A DNA stretch of 40,395 nt from an uncultured Bacilli bacterium (GCA_947626035.1 CANQQR010000006.1:1-40395); one strand, 5' to 3'. Numbered from the stretch's first letter, positions 7,391-15,673 are shown. Notes: a model not told the origin generated them from the sequence alone. Program-made: numbers and translations.

Positions 7391-8110
7391 TTACTTAATA
7401 CTAATTCTTTTATCAAAAGCTTGCTTTAATCTTAACTTATCTTTAGCACTTACCCTATAAGAATCATTAACCTTACTAATAGTCTTCCTAATAACAAAAT
7501 CATTAACAGGCTTATCTCTTAAAAACACAAGAGTCTCGTCTTTAAACTTAACATAACACTCACACAAAAGCCAAGAAACAGCCATATTAACATAATATTT
7601 ATCACTATTATTACTCAAAATAAAATCAAAAATATCACTTAAATACTCTTCTTTAACATAATAATTTAAAAGCAAAACAAACCCTAACCTCTTAGAAAAC
7701 TCATACTCATCCTTTAATAAATACGATATAAAACTAATCCCCTTATCATTATCTTTAAAAATCTTATAACTACTTGAAACAATATCACAAATAGCCCAGT
7801 TATCTATCTTATAAACAAATTTCTTTAAATAACAAATAAACAAATCATAATCTTTAATACATCCTAAAAGTAACCCATAAATTAATACAACCTCATAATA
7901 ATCATCATTAACAAGTTCTAATAATTTTATAAAATCAGTCTTAGAAATCCTCTTAACCAAATCCTTAATAACAGGCACCCTAATACCTAACATCTCATAC
8001 TTAGTATCAACAATTTTTTTATTAAATAATCTATACTCTTCTTCCTTTATACTATCTAAATAACTAAGTAACTTTTTATAATTTGCTTTATTCCACTTAA
8101 AACTATTCAT
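7391..8110 (-). CDS. AlkD-like DNA alkylation repair protein (HEAT-repeat glycosylase)
   Basis: AlkD-type glycosylases are all-helical HEAT-like proteins that excise N3- and N7-alkylated purines. Typical blocks are YEMLGIRVPVIKDLVK, NWAICDIVSS, RLGFVLLLNYYV, YVNMAVSWLLCECYVKF and IRKTISKVNDSYRV. At 239 residues it is full length. The ATG at 8110 overlaps the proS stop as TAATG, with GGGGAATTC as a possible site, so translation is probably coupled to proS. The track's longer start lies inside proS. The second member of the W/D pair important in AlkD (D of NWAICD) is present. Confidence 0.88.
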   Translation of the reverse strand: MNSFKWNKANYKKLLSYLDSIKEEEYRLFNKKIVDTKYEMLGIRVPVIKDLVKRISKTDFIKLLELVNDDYYEVVLIYGLLLGCIKDYDLFICYLKKFVYKIDNWAICDIVSSSYKIFKDNDKGISFISYLLKDEYEFSKRLGFVLLLNYYVKEEYLSDIFDFILSNNSDKYYVNMAVSWLLCECYVKFKDETLVFLRDKPVNDFVIRKTISKVNDSYRVSAKDKLRLKQAFDKRISIK

Positions 8111-9525
8111 TAATACTGAATTCCCCACACAACTAAATGCTTAGCATCACTTCCACAAATCGCACACTTAGTATCATTAGGTTTCTCACTTTCTAAAATA
8201 CATCTACTCTTAATACCAGTTAAATTTTTAAGCTTAACTTCACACTCTTCACTACCACACCAACTAGCCTTTATAAATCCAGGTTGATTATTTACTATAG
8301 ACTCAAAATCACTTAAACACTTAGCTTCAAAAGTCATACTCTCCATACGCTTTTTAGCTTTTAAAAACAAATTAGACTGAATATCTTCCATAATTTCATT
8401 TAATTTACTAACAATATCTATATCTTTACTAACTACAATATTTTCTCTAGTATCTCTTCTAAAAATAGTAATATTACCATTATCTAAATCCTTTTTACCT
8501 ACAACAATTCTAATTGGTATACCATTAACTTCACTAGAAGCAAACTTAAATCCAGGTGTTTTATCACTCTCATCCACAATAAAACTAATAGAAGCATTAG
8601 ATAAAATATTTTTAAGTCTATTAACTTCTTCACTTACTTCGCCAATAGGAATAATAACAACCTTTGTAGGCGCAATCTTAGGAGGAAGCACTAAACCAAA
8701 ATCATCTCCATGCACCATAATTAAAGCACCTATCATCCTATTAGAAGTACCCCATGAAGTTTGATATGCATACTGATAACTATTATCTTTATCTAAAAAC
8801 TTAATATCATAAGCTTTACTAAACTTTTGACCAAAATAATGACTAGTCGCACTTTGTAAACAAACACCATTATACATAAGTGCTTCAAGAGTCAAAGTAT
8901 ACACAGCACCTGCAAACTTCTCCTTTTCAGTTTTTCTACCACTTATAACTGGAATAGCCAAATACTCATTAAAAAACTTCTTATAAACTTCTAACATACG
9001 TCTAGTCTCATTTTCTGCATCCTCACTAGTCGCATGAACAGTATGTCCCTCTTGCCAAAAAAATTCTCTACTTCTTAAAAATGGCCTAGTTTCCTTTTCC
9101 CACCTAACAACACTACACCATTGATTATATAAAAGTGGTAAATCCTTATAACTTCTAACAACACTACTATAATAATCACTAAACAAAGTCTCGCTAGTAG
9201 GTCTTACACAAAGCCTTTCCTCTAACTTTTTACTTCCACCATGTGTAACCCATGCAACCTCAGGCGCAAAACCCTTAACAAGTTCGCCTTCCTTTTCTAA
9301 CAAGCTTTCAGGTATAAACATAGGCATCTTTACATTCTTATGTCCAGTTTCTTTAAATAACTTATCTAAATTAAACTGAATATTGTCCCATAATTCACAT
9401 CCATTAGGCTCTAAAATAACACACCCCTTAACACTAGAATACTTAGCAAGTCTAGAAGCTTCCACTACATCTGTATACCACTTTGCAAAATCAACATCTC
9501 TACTTGTAATAGCTTTATTAGCCAT
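8110..9525 (-). CDS. proS: Prolyl-tRNA synthetase, short (archaeal-like) type
   Basis: Charges tRNA-Pro. Class II motifs are visible: motif 2 around WEKETRPFLRSREFFWQEGH and motif 3 near GALIMVHGDDFGLVLPP. The first 40 residues (SRDVDFAKWYTDVVEASRLA) and the C-terminal Cys-rich zinc-like domain (CAICGSDAKHLVVWGIQY) mark the approximately 470-residue type lacking the editing insertion of the longer bacterial ProRS. The start at 9525 (MANKAITSRD) follows AAGGAGG; the track's longer version runs into the leader. The gene is preceded by a T-box leader and promoter, and alkD overlaps its end. tRNA-Pro(UGG) lies 1.2 kb away. Confidence 0.95.
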   Translation of the reverse strand: MANKAITSRDVDFAKWYTDVVEASRLAKYSSVKGCVILEPNGCELWDNIQFNLDKLFKETGHKNVKMPMFIPESLLEKEGELVKGFAPEVAWVTHGGSKKLEERLCVRPTSETLFSDYYSSVVRSYKDLPLLYNQWCSVVRWEKETRPFLRSREFFWQEGHTVHATSEDAENETRRMLEVYKKFFNEYLAIPVISGRKTEKEKFAGAVYTLTLEALMYNGVCLQSATSHYFGQKFSKAYDIKFLDKDNSYQYAYQTSWGTSNRMIGALIMVHGDDFGLVLPPKIAPTKVVIIPIGEVSEEVNRLKNILSNASISFIVDESDKTPGFKFASSEVNGIPIRIVVGKKDLDNGNITIFRRDTRENIVVSKDIDIVSKLNEIMEDIQSNLFLKAKKRMESMTFEAKCLSDFESIVNNQPGFIKASWCGSEECEVKLKNLTGIKSRCILESEKPNDTKCAICGSDAKHLVVWGIQY

Positions 9526-9745
9526 AACTACCTCCTTAAAAAAAACAAAAGAACAGTACAAAAGAAGTGAATCCACGGTACCATCCTTTAATTAACTTAA
9601 TTTTGATAACGGTATAAACCGAAAATACTTTAAATATTTCTCATTAGAAAGCAGGAAAACATAAATTGTTATATAAACATCCCACCAATAGTTTACTCTC
9701 TTTAATAACAAACTTTAAGTTTATTCTTTCCTCATTTGATTTACA
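9526..9745 (-). promoter_or_regulatory. T-box leader of proS
   Basis: On the minus strand the leader contains AGAGAG (9696-9701), a TATTGGTGG distal element, a probable CCT proline specifier (TTTTCCTGCTTTC) and the antiterminator T-box AAAGGATGGTACCGTGG (9573-9589). It should read uncharged tRNA-Pro. A clean terminator hairpin with T run is not obvious between the T-box and the ribosome-binding site, so control might be partly translational. Confidence 0.88.
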
Positions 9746-9750
9746 AATAA

Positions 9751-9779
9751 ATTTTAACATTTAAGAAAAACATTTTCAA
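9751..9779 (-). promoter_or_regulatory. Promoter of proS-alkD
   Basis: Minus strand TTGAAA, 17 bp, TAAAAT, immediately upstream of the T-box leader. Confidence 0.65.
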
Positions 9780-9782
9780 GAG

Positions 9783-10574
9783 TTACTTAACTAAACTAAT
9801 AACAGCATCCTTTTTACCACTTTCATGTAACTGATAATTAGCAGGGTCTACTAAATCACAATTAAACCCATAACTAACAAACTCATCATATTTTGAAGTC
9901 CAACAATACTGTGCTTGAATAACACCATCACTAGTCAAAAACTTTTTATAATTCTTTAAAAATTCCTTATATTGTTTAACTCTCATAACCAAATACATAT
10001 AAATATTAGAAAATAACATTAAATCATACTTAGTACTTAATTCCGAATGTAAATTCTCTAAAGATGCAAGTTTTAACTCTGGAAAACTTTGACTTTTAAG
10101 CATCTCTTGTAATTTATAATAATTATCTCTATCTAAATATGGAATAACCCTACCACTATTAAAGTCTCTCATATCACTTAATATAACTCTAGGTAAAACT
10201 AAACTAGACAAACCTTTAGTAACCATTACATTATCAAAAAACGCCCTAACTTTAATAGGCAAATACTCTCTTACCTTAATATAACTATCAGTATATTGTA
10301 AAGATGTATTTACAAAAAAATTTATAAACTCTTCATAACTAAGTACCATTATAGAATAAAACTTTAAATAAAAATAATATAAAGTATTAACATTATTATC
10401 AAACAAAGTAACTGAATTTGCACCAAATAAAATACTTGAAAAATACTGATCTCCACTTCCTACAACTGAAAGCACATCAGCGCCTTTAAAATCATATATA
10501 TCATTATAACTACTTAAATTTTCATTTGTAAATGGATAAACCTTTCCATAACATAGTGACTTACCTTTTTCCAT
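9783..10574 (-). CDS. DUF3419-like SAM-dependent methyltransferase (tentative)
   Basis: A cytosolic protein of 263 residues. DVLSVVGSGDQYFSSILFGA followed by SVTLFDNN looks like methyltransferase motif I (glycine loop) and the acidic end of strand 2, and the following FYLKFYSIMVLSYEEFINFF resembles the DUF3419 pattern in which a helix rich in Lys and Phe follows. Later YDLMLFSNIYMYL could be motif IV/V. The substrate is unknown. A GAGGGG site precedes the ATG. It is followed by the proS promoter and preceded by two tRNA genes on the same strand, whose transcript may run into it because no terminator is seen between them. Confidence 0.72.
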   Translation of the reverse strand: MEKGKSLCYGKVYPFTNENLSSYNDIYDFKGADVLSVVGSGDQYFSSILFGANSVTLFDNNVNTLYYFYLKFYSIMVLSYEEFINFFVNTSLQYTDSYIKVREYLPIKVRAFFDNVMVTKGLSSLVLPRVILSDMRDFNSGRVIPYLDRDNYYKLQEMLKSQSFPELKLASLENLHSELSTKYDLMLFSNIYMYLVMRVKQYKEFLKNYKKFLTSDGVIQAQYCWTSKYDEFVSYGFNCDLVDPANYQLHESGKKDAVISLVK

Positions 10575-10683
10575 AAAACCCCTCTTTTCAAGTACTTTAT
10601 TTTATACCAAACAGACAAAAAAGTCAAGAAAACAAAAAAAATAAAGCCTAAAACTTTATCTTTAATACAATTAATATACAAAA

Positions 10684-10760
10684 TGGTCGGGAAGACAGGA
10701 TTTGAACCTGCAACCACTCGGTCCCAAACCGAGTGCTCTACCAAGTTGAGCCACTTCCCG
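10684..10760 (-). tRNA. tRNA-Pro(UGG)
   Basis: A 77-nt cloverleaf with acceptor CGGGAAG/CTTCCCG, anticodon stem CTCGG/CCGAG, loop TTTGGGA and encoded CCA. Confidence 0.96.
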
Positions 10761-10766
10761 ATATTA

Positions 10767-10843
10767 TGGCGTCCCCAAGAGGAATCGAACCCCTAACCTT
10801 TTGATCCGTAGTCAAACGCTCTATCCAGTTGAGCTATGAGGAC
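10767..10843 (-). tRNA. tRNA-Arg(ACG)
   Basis: A 77-nt cloverleaf with acceptor GTCCTCA, anticodon loop CTACGGA (ACG, presumably edited to ICG) and encoded CCA. It lies 6 bp upstream of tRNA-Pro in one transcript. Confidence 0.96.
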
Positions 10844-10872
10844 AAATTCCTCTTTTTGCTAGTACGCCATTA

Positions 10873-10901
10873 ATAATACCATACTTTTAAGCATTTGTGA
10901 A
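10873..10901 (-). promoter_or_regulatory. Promoter of the Arg-Pro tRNA pair
   Basis: Minus strand TTCACA, 17 bp, TATTAT, 30 bp upstream of tRNA-Arg. Confidence 0.55.
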
Positions 10902-10969
10902 CACTTTTTTTTAAATTTTTTCAAATTTTATACTTAATATTATGTAATTAAAATATTTTTATAACCTCA

Positions 10970-12070
10970 TCAATTAACTTCTTTCTTTTTCATAACTCTT
11001 TTTTGATTCCCACCTTGCCTAAACTGTTCTATCTGTGTTCTTCTTTTCTCATCCATTGCCTTCAAATATTCCCTAAGTTCTATAACTTCCTCGTCTGTTA
11101 ACATCATATCAGGTTCAATAACACCATACCTATCTACTGAACCTTTATGTGCCATATAATACTCATACTTTCTCATTCTTATCCATTTTTCTCTAAACTC
11201 TGGACTAACAGCTTCTAAAACTTTACTTTCTACTTTCTCATCACTAATTCCAAAAACTTTTCTAAAGTCCACACTAGGAAATACTGGCTCATACAAATTA
11301 GAAAATGCTAAATTCATAAATGAATCTCTCCACATATAAGCATTTTTCTCAATTCCCTCTTCAATAGCTTCCCTATCAATACCAATTTTTAACAAAGTAT
11401 CTTCTACACCTTTTCTAAAACCCAAATCACAAACAGAAGTAAGAAAAACAATATCTCCTCCATAATCTTTATCACTAATCCAATTATCTCCACCTTTTGC
11501 CATCCACTTAATTTGAAATTTCACTATTTCCTGTTCATACTCATGTCTCTTTACTTGAAACACTGAAGAAGTCTTTACAAACTCTAAAATTCTATCAATA
11601 CTTATATTAAACAATTTCTGATTTTGTCTTAACATTTTAGCAAGCCACAAATCATCCCTCAAATGACAAGGCAAATTCTCCATACTTAATTCCTCTGGAC
11701 GACTAAAACAACTGCTATACCAAATTCCAGTCCTTGGAAAAAACTTTAATGTTGCTTTTTCTAATAAATACTCTATAGAACTATTTTCACTTTCATATAC
11801 AGCATCATCATTTATAACTATATACTTTTTTAATAATTCCCTTTTATCTAACTTTACAAATCTTAAAAATTCATAATCACATTTTGAAAATGATGAATAA
11901 TAACAAGAAAGCGGTTTAAAAATAATATCACTACCAGTTTTTATTTTCTCATTAGTAAAAATTTCAACAAAATTTCCACTTACCAAATTATATTGACAAA
12001 TTAAATAATATACATCCTTTCCTCTTTTAACTTCTAAAACATACAAATCACTTAAACTATACTTTTTCAC
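10970..12070 (-). CDS. Unknown 366-residue protein
   Basis: The family is not recognised. The start is a GTG at 12070 with GGAGGG about ten bases upstream, and that site overlaps the gltX stop, so translation follows gltX in an operon. The N-terminal 90 residues look like a beta-rich domain (VYYLICQYNLVSGNFVEIFT); the rest is helical with many aromatics (WYSSCFSRPEELSMENLPCH, WMAKGGDNWISDKDYGGD), ending in a basic charged tail (KRVMKKKEVN). There are no membrane segments. Its coupling to gltX may reflect shared expression only. Codon use is less G/T-skewed than yvcK, as is gltX, so the two may share a history. Confidence 0.8.
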   Translation of the reverse strand: MKKYSLSDLYVLEVKRGKDVYYLICQYNLVSGNFVEIFTNEKIKTGSDIIFKPLSCYYSSFSKCDYEFLRFVKLDKRELLKKYIVINDDAVYESENSSIEYLLEKATLKFFPRTGIWYSSCFSRPEELSMENLPCHLRDDLWLAKMLRQNQKLFNISIDRILEFVKTSSVFQVKRHEYEQEIVKFQIKWMAKGGDNWISDKDYGGDIVFLTSVCDLGFRKGVEDTLLKIGIDREAIEEGIEKNAYMWRDSFMNLAFSNLYEPVFPSVDFRKVFGISDEKVESKVLEAVSPEFREKWIRMRKYEYYMAHKGSVDRYGVIEPDMMLTDEEVIELREYLKAMDEKRRTQIEQFRQGGNQKRVMKKKEVN

Positions 12071-12089
12071 TTAAAATAACCCTCCATCA

Positions 12090-13724
12090 CTAACCTAATA
12101 AATTAATTCTTCTTTTTATTTCATTAATTCCTAATAACCTCATTATCTCATACAAGTCTGGTGTCATAGATTTACTTGTTAAAGTAACCCTAATAATCAT
12201 ACTAATATCAACAATACTACCCTTATAACTAAGAGAATTTTCTTTATACATCTTCAAATCAGAACAATAACCATACTTATCTGATAACATCTTCATCTTA
12301 TTAAACCAAGTCTCTTTATCATCTACTTCATCATAATAATTATCAATATAATCTGTAACAATAGTTTTAATTTCATTAATATCTTTTATATTTTGCCACT
12401 CATAATTAAAATTCTTAAATAACTCACTATACATAAACCATATATATGACTTTATCTCAGAATAACAACTAAAATCTTTCCTAGGCTTTTTTTGTTCTCT
12501 TTCAATATTCAAAATATTAATAGTATATTGTTTATACTTAGTTATTAAATCATAAAAAGGTTTATCAAATTCAAAAGTCCACTTTAATAACTTATCATAA
12601 ACTTGAATAGCTGACAATCTTGAAATATAATTTCTAGAAATACTTATTATTTTATCTAAATCAAATAGTGCACCATTTTTACTCATTTTACTAAACGAAA
12701 ACTCAAAATCTCTATAAGATTTATCCGTATTTTGCAAATACCATCCATCAAAATTTGAATTCATTAACGTAGCAAAATACAATTTTATTGCTTCAACTGG
12801 AACACCTTTTTCATGATAAAACATTGCAGCAGCTTCTGGATCTTTCCTTTTACTAATCTTTCTAATTGAATCCCCATCCTTTATATTTAAAGGTAAAAGA
12901 TGCGCAAATTTAGGTGGTTTAAACCCACAAGCATTCCATAATTCTAAATGAAAAGGAACAGAAGAAATATAAGAATCATCTCTTGTAACAATTGTAACTC
13001 TCATAAAATGATCATTACAAACATGCGCAAAAGCATAAGGTGGTATACCATCAGACTTTACTATAACTTGATCCAAATCATTATCTGGTAATTTTATTGT
13101 TCCTTTAACTAAATCTTTAAATATTATTTGATTATTAAAGTCTCCATTAGATTTAAGCCTTAACACCCACTTATCTCCTCTATCAATATGTTCCTTCACT
13201 TCATCATATGTTAAATTACGACACTTAGCATAATGTCCATAATAACCAATTCTATCTTTTTTACTTTCTTGAATTTTTCTCATATTATCTAAATCACTTG
13301 AAGAACAAAAACAAGGATATGCTCTTCCAATAGAAACCAAATATTTAGCCACAGTATGATAAATCTCTAACCTTTTAGACTGTATATATGGTCCATATTT
13401 TCCACCTTTAATAGGACTCTCATCCACTTCATAATTATAGTGCTCCAAATCATTTAACCCTAACAAAATACCATTCTCAATTTTTCTCTTCTGATCAGTA
13501 TCTTCAATTCTTACAATAAATACCCCATTAGTTTGCTTTGCAATAACTTCTGGAATAAAAGAAGCATACAAATTACCCAAATGCATTCTACCAGTTGGAG
13601 ATGGTGCAAATCTAGTTACCTCACTATTTTTTTCTAAATTTCTTTCAGGATACATCACTTCTAAATCATCAATTGTTTTTGTAACATTAGGATACAATAA
13701 ATTTGCTAAATCATTATTTGTCAT
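12090..13724 (-). CDS. gltX: Glutamyl-tRNA synthetase
   Basis: A class I synthetase of 544 residues. FAPSPTGRMHLGNLYASF carries the HIGH-type motif (HLGN, about residues 48-51), VRIEDTDQKR follows, and KISKRKDPE near residue 290 is the KMSKS-type loop. The middle and C-terminal regions diverge from standard bacterial GluRS, with a less helical, Tyr/Lys-rich tail, so this is an unusual subtype; a non-discriminating enzyme that also serves tRNA-Gln is possible. The start at 13724 (MTNNDLANLL) follows AAGGAGG; the track extension lies in the T-box leader. The upstream T-box with GAA near the specifier position supports Glu. Confidence 0.9.
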   Translation of the reverse strand: MTNNDLANLLYPNVTKTIDDLEVMYPERNLEKNSEVTRFAPSPTGRMHLGNLYASFIPEVIAKQTNGVFIVRIEDTDQKRKIENGILLGLNDLEHYNYEVDESPIKGGKYGPYIQSKRLEIYHTVAKYLVSIGRAYPCFCSSSDLDNMRKIQESKKDRIGYYGHYAKCRNLTYDEVKEHIDRGDKWVLRLKSNGDFNNQIIFKDLVKGTIKLPDNDLDQVIVKSDGIPPYAFAHVCNDHFMRVTIVTRDDSYISSVPFHLELWNACGFKPPKFAHLLPLNIKDGDSIRKISKRKDPEAAAMFYHEKGVPVEAIKLYFATLMNSNFDGWYLQNTDKSYRDFEFSFSKMSKNGALFDLDKIISISRNYISRLSAIQVYDKLLKWTFEFDKPFYDLITKYKQYTINILNIEREQKKPRKDFSCYSEIKSYIWFMYSELFKNFNYEWQNIKDINEIKTIVTDYIDNYYDEVDDKETWFNKMKMLSDKYGYCSDLKMYKENSLSYKGSIVDISMIIRVTLTSKSMTPDLYEIMRLLGINEIKRRINLLG

Positions 13725-13744
13725 ATTTACTAACCTCCTTTTAA

Positions 13745-13974
13745 AATAAAAAAAGTAATTCATTCTTAAAGGACGAATCACTCGTGGTACCACCTTAATT
13801 TATAATAAATTATATTACCTCAAAATCTTAACGCGATAAACGGAATAGCTTGTATACACTATTCAACTCCAAAGCTTCATTCAAATAATCCGATTATTAA
13901 TTTGCACCAACCATTAACTCTCTTAAAATCAAAACTATTTTACTCTTCTTCTTCATTGCTTTAAATACAAACAC
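13745..13974 (-). promoter_or_regulatory. T-box leader of gltX with intrinsic terminator
   Basis: On the minus strand: AGAGAG (13918-13923), GGTTGGTG, a GAA-containing specifier region (TTTGAATGAAGCTTTGG), the T-box TTAAGGTGGTACCACGAG (13781-13798), then a terminator stem AGTGATTC/GAATTACT (13754-13782) followed by a T run. Uncharged tRNA-Glu should favour readthrough. Confidence 0.9.
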
Positions 13975-14003
13975 ATTTTAACACATAGGTTTTTACTTGT
14001 AAA
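13975..14003 (-). promoter_or_regulatory. Promoter of gltX
   Basis: Minus strand TTTACA, 17 bp, TAAAAT. The -35 hexamer touches the end of dispersed repeat copy A. Confidence 0.65.
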
Positions 14004-14115
14004 GAACAAAACAGAATAAATTCCGCCAGATAACCTCACGATTATATATTTCTGCTTCATAGAATTTTACTTCTCCACAGACTATACTTTCCCTAGTCGC
14101 TAGGACGCTTTTTTA
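14003..14115 (-). repeat. Dispersed repeat copy A (possible IS200/IS605 right end or structured RNA)
   Basis: Positions 14003-14095 match 40303-40395 without gaps, with about six mismatches in 93. Past the matched part, copy A continues into a hairpin CCTAG-TCG-CTAGG and a T-rich stretch on the plus strand. Read on the minus strand, both copies hold an open frame with the same reading (VCGEVKFYEAEI, then REVIWRN), which resembles the C-terminal tail of TnpB transposon proteins. The family is uncertain; an RNA or regulatory element is an alternative. Both copies lie upstream of a minus-strand gene and end at its -35 region. Confidence 0.75.
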
Positions 14116-14249
14116 TTTAATAACTTAATTTATATTTATACTTTTTTGCATTCTTTCTATACTACTGCCACCTTTTGTTCTTTTTTATTAAGAACTTTCT
14201 AAAAAATAAATAATATGTTAGAATATAACAAAAAGAAGATGATTCAAAA

Positions 14250-14634
14250 ATGAATTCAGAAGAAAATGTTATAAACAAAGTAAAGGAAATTGCTAAATTA
14301 CTTGATTTATCAATTGAAGAAATGAAAAATAATCATAAAAAATTAGATGATTGTTATGCTATATATTATTGGAATCCTAATAATGACAAACTATCTATTA
14401 TTGTAGCATCAAATGGAGAATATTTATATGCAACATCAAGTATAAGTTTTGAAAAACTATTAGAAGAATTTAAAACAGGAAAAAGAAACGGAAAATTAAA
14501 TGGTAATAATGGAAATATTTTAAAATGTCCAAATTGCGATAGTAAATTAACATATATGATGCCAGATGAGAAAAGTTTTAAATTGTCGTAAATGTAACAA
14601 ATTTTGCACAAATGAAAATGGTGTTAACAACTAA
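14250..14634 (+). pseudogene. Zinc-ribbon protein broken by a one-base insertion
   Basis: The frame encodes about 110 residues: a helical start, a small domain (AIYYWNPNNDKLSIIVASNG, then YLYATSSISFEKLLEEFKTG), and a first zinc knuckle CPNC. It then runs into KSFKLS and stops at 14591. Removing one A from AAAA at about 14570-14574 restores PDEKVLNCRKCNKFC, giving the second knuckle CRKC and a natural end at 14634. The complete four-Cys ribbon in the restored frame is strong evidence that this is a real shift or a sequencing error. Codon use is T/G-rich for a plus-strand gene, unlike uvrX or uppP. It is the first gene of the accessory island. Confidence 0.7.
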
Positions 14635-14651
14635 TCCATATACAGTGATAA

Positions 14652-14834
14652 TTTAATATTTTAAAAGGACATAGTATCTATGAATTGGCTGAAAATGATA
14701 TTCAGCAAAAATTATTATTAAATGCAATAATGCTAAATAAAAAATATAGTAAAATTATTAATGAACAAATATTATACTATATATCTAAGCAAAATTCAGA
14801 TATAAAAAATACAAATGTTAAAAATAATTTATAA
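14652..14834 (+). pseudogene. Open-frame remnant upstream of DUF3800
   Basis: An open frame of about 60 codons reads KGHSIYELAENDIQQKLLL and continues helical and Lys/Asn-rich to a stop at 14834. No ATG occurs until residue 37, although a good AAAAGGA lies at its beginning, in front of an out-of-frame ATG. This looks like a gene that has lost its start or been frameshifted. No family is recognised. It ends 29 bp before the DUF3800 start, so it may once have been co-transcribed with it. Confidence 0.35.
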
Positions 14835-14863
14835 AATAGACAAATGAAAGGAAGTGAAGTAAA

Positions 14864-15559
14864 ATGACAAATGAACAAATAATATATATTTCTTTAGATG
14901 ATAGTGGAAAACTTAATAATAACGAAAAGTATTTAGTATATGCAGGTTTATTTTTTACTAACAAAAAAGAATTAGAAAAATTTAAAGCAATTTATAAAGT
15001 AATAAGAAATCAAATTGCTAAGAAAAAAATATACAAAAATATAGATGAACTTAAAGGCTATACTTTAGAAAATAAAGATAGATTAAGACTTTTAAGATTT
15101 ATTTATAAATATAGTTCTGCTGGATTAATAGTAGACAATTCTCAAATAACTAAACAAGATATTTTATTTAGTAAAGATGCTAGAGGAAGATACAGAGATT
15201 ATGTTATAAAATTATTAATTAAAGATATTGTTATCGAACTAATAAATAATAAAAAAATAAACCCATATAAGCCGGTTGTGTTAATAATAAACATGGACCA
15301 AGAAAGTGCTAAGACAAACGGAAGATACAGATTAGACGAGGGAATATATGAAGAATTGGTAAAAGGAATTATAAATTTTAACTATAGTTTTAAGACAACC
15401 CCAATATTATTTAGTTCTTTAGTAGTAAAAATATATACTCAAAATTCAAAAGATAGCATAATAATTCAAGCATCAGACATTATCGCAAATAACATTTGGA
15501 GAACTATAATGAGTAACAATAAAATAACAGGAATTGATATTATCAAATATTTTCCATAA
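14864..15559 (+). CDS. DUF3800 protein, RNase H-fold nuclease-like
   Basis: DUF3800 proteins have a predicted RNase H-like fold with acidic active-site residues and are common in mobile and defence-rich regions; several conserved RNA motifs are named after their association with them. The N-terminal strand IIYISLDDSGKL (Asp12, Asp13), the YLVYAGLFF strand, a basic middle, LIINMDQESAK, and the C-terminal IIQASDIIANNIWR with the conserved Q-x-S/A-D are all present. At 231 residues it is full length. AAGGAAGTGA precedes the ATG. Codons are NNT-rich, unlike resident plus-strand genes, which suggests recent acquisition. A minus-strand structured RNA converges on its stop codon. The biochemical role is unknown. 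Confidence 0.85.
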   Translation: MTNEQIIYISLDDSGKLNNNEKYLVYAGLFFTNKKELEKFKAIYKVIRNQIAKKKIYKNIDELKGYTLENKDRLRLLRFIYKYSSAGLIVDNSQITKQDILFSKDARGRYRDYVIKLLIKDIVIELINNKKINPYKPVVLIINMDQESAKTNGRYRLDEGIYEELVKGIINFNYSFKTTPILFSSLVVKIYTQNSKDSIIIQASDIIANNIWRTIMSNNKITGIDIIKYFP

Positions 15560-15667
15560 AAAAAGTGGATTGCTCCACTTCCCAGTTTATGTGGTGTATA
15601 TACATACACTTAGTCCACAGACCAACATAAATCTGTCCACCAAGACAAAGCATAAAATGCTTCCGGT
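15558..15667 (-). ncRNA. Structured small RNA convergent with DUF3800
   Basis: A complete small transcription unit of about 110 nt. A consensus promoter starts it near 15667, and the minus-strand hairpin AAGTGGA-GCAA-TCCACTT plus a T run ends it at the DUF3800 stop codon. Internal elements: hairpin AAGCAT-TTT-ATGCTT near the 5' end; GTGTAT-GTAT-ATACAC; a long-range TTTATGT/ACATAAA helix around it; and two imperfect repeats, TTGGTGGACAGATTTATG and TTGGTCTGTGGACTAAG. It fits the known pattern of DUF3800-associated RNA motifs, though which one, if any, cannot be told by eye. Confidence 0.72.
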
Positions 15668-15673
15668 ACAAAT

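Noticed and set aside
10514-10744. 76-residue minus-strand ORF starting in tRNA-Pro
   Set aside because: The N-terminus (MVEHSVWDRVVAGSNPVF) is a typical tRNA-derived false ORF.
13745-13974. gltX leader as part of the dispersed repeat
   Set aside because: T-box elements explain it fully and copy B has no T-box next to it; the repeat starts at 14003.
14366-14611. Minus-strand ORF of 81 residues opposite the zinc-ribbon gene
   Set aside because: Shadow; the plus frame has the CPNC/CRKC ribbon when the single-base shift is corrected.
15558-15667. CRISPR-like repeats
   Set aside because: Only two imperfect, differently sized units without spacers; no cas genes. No CRISPR array was seen anywhere in the window.
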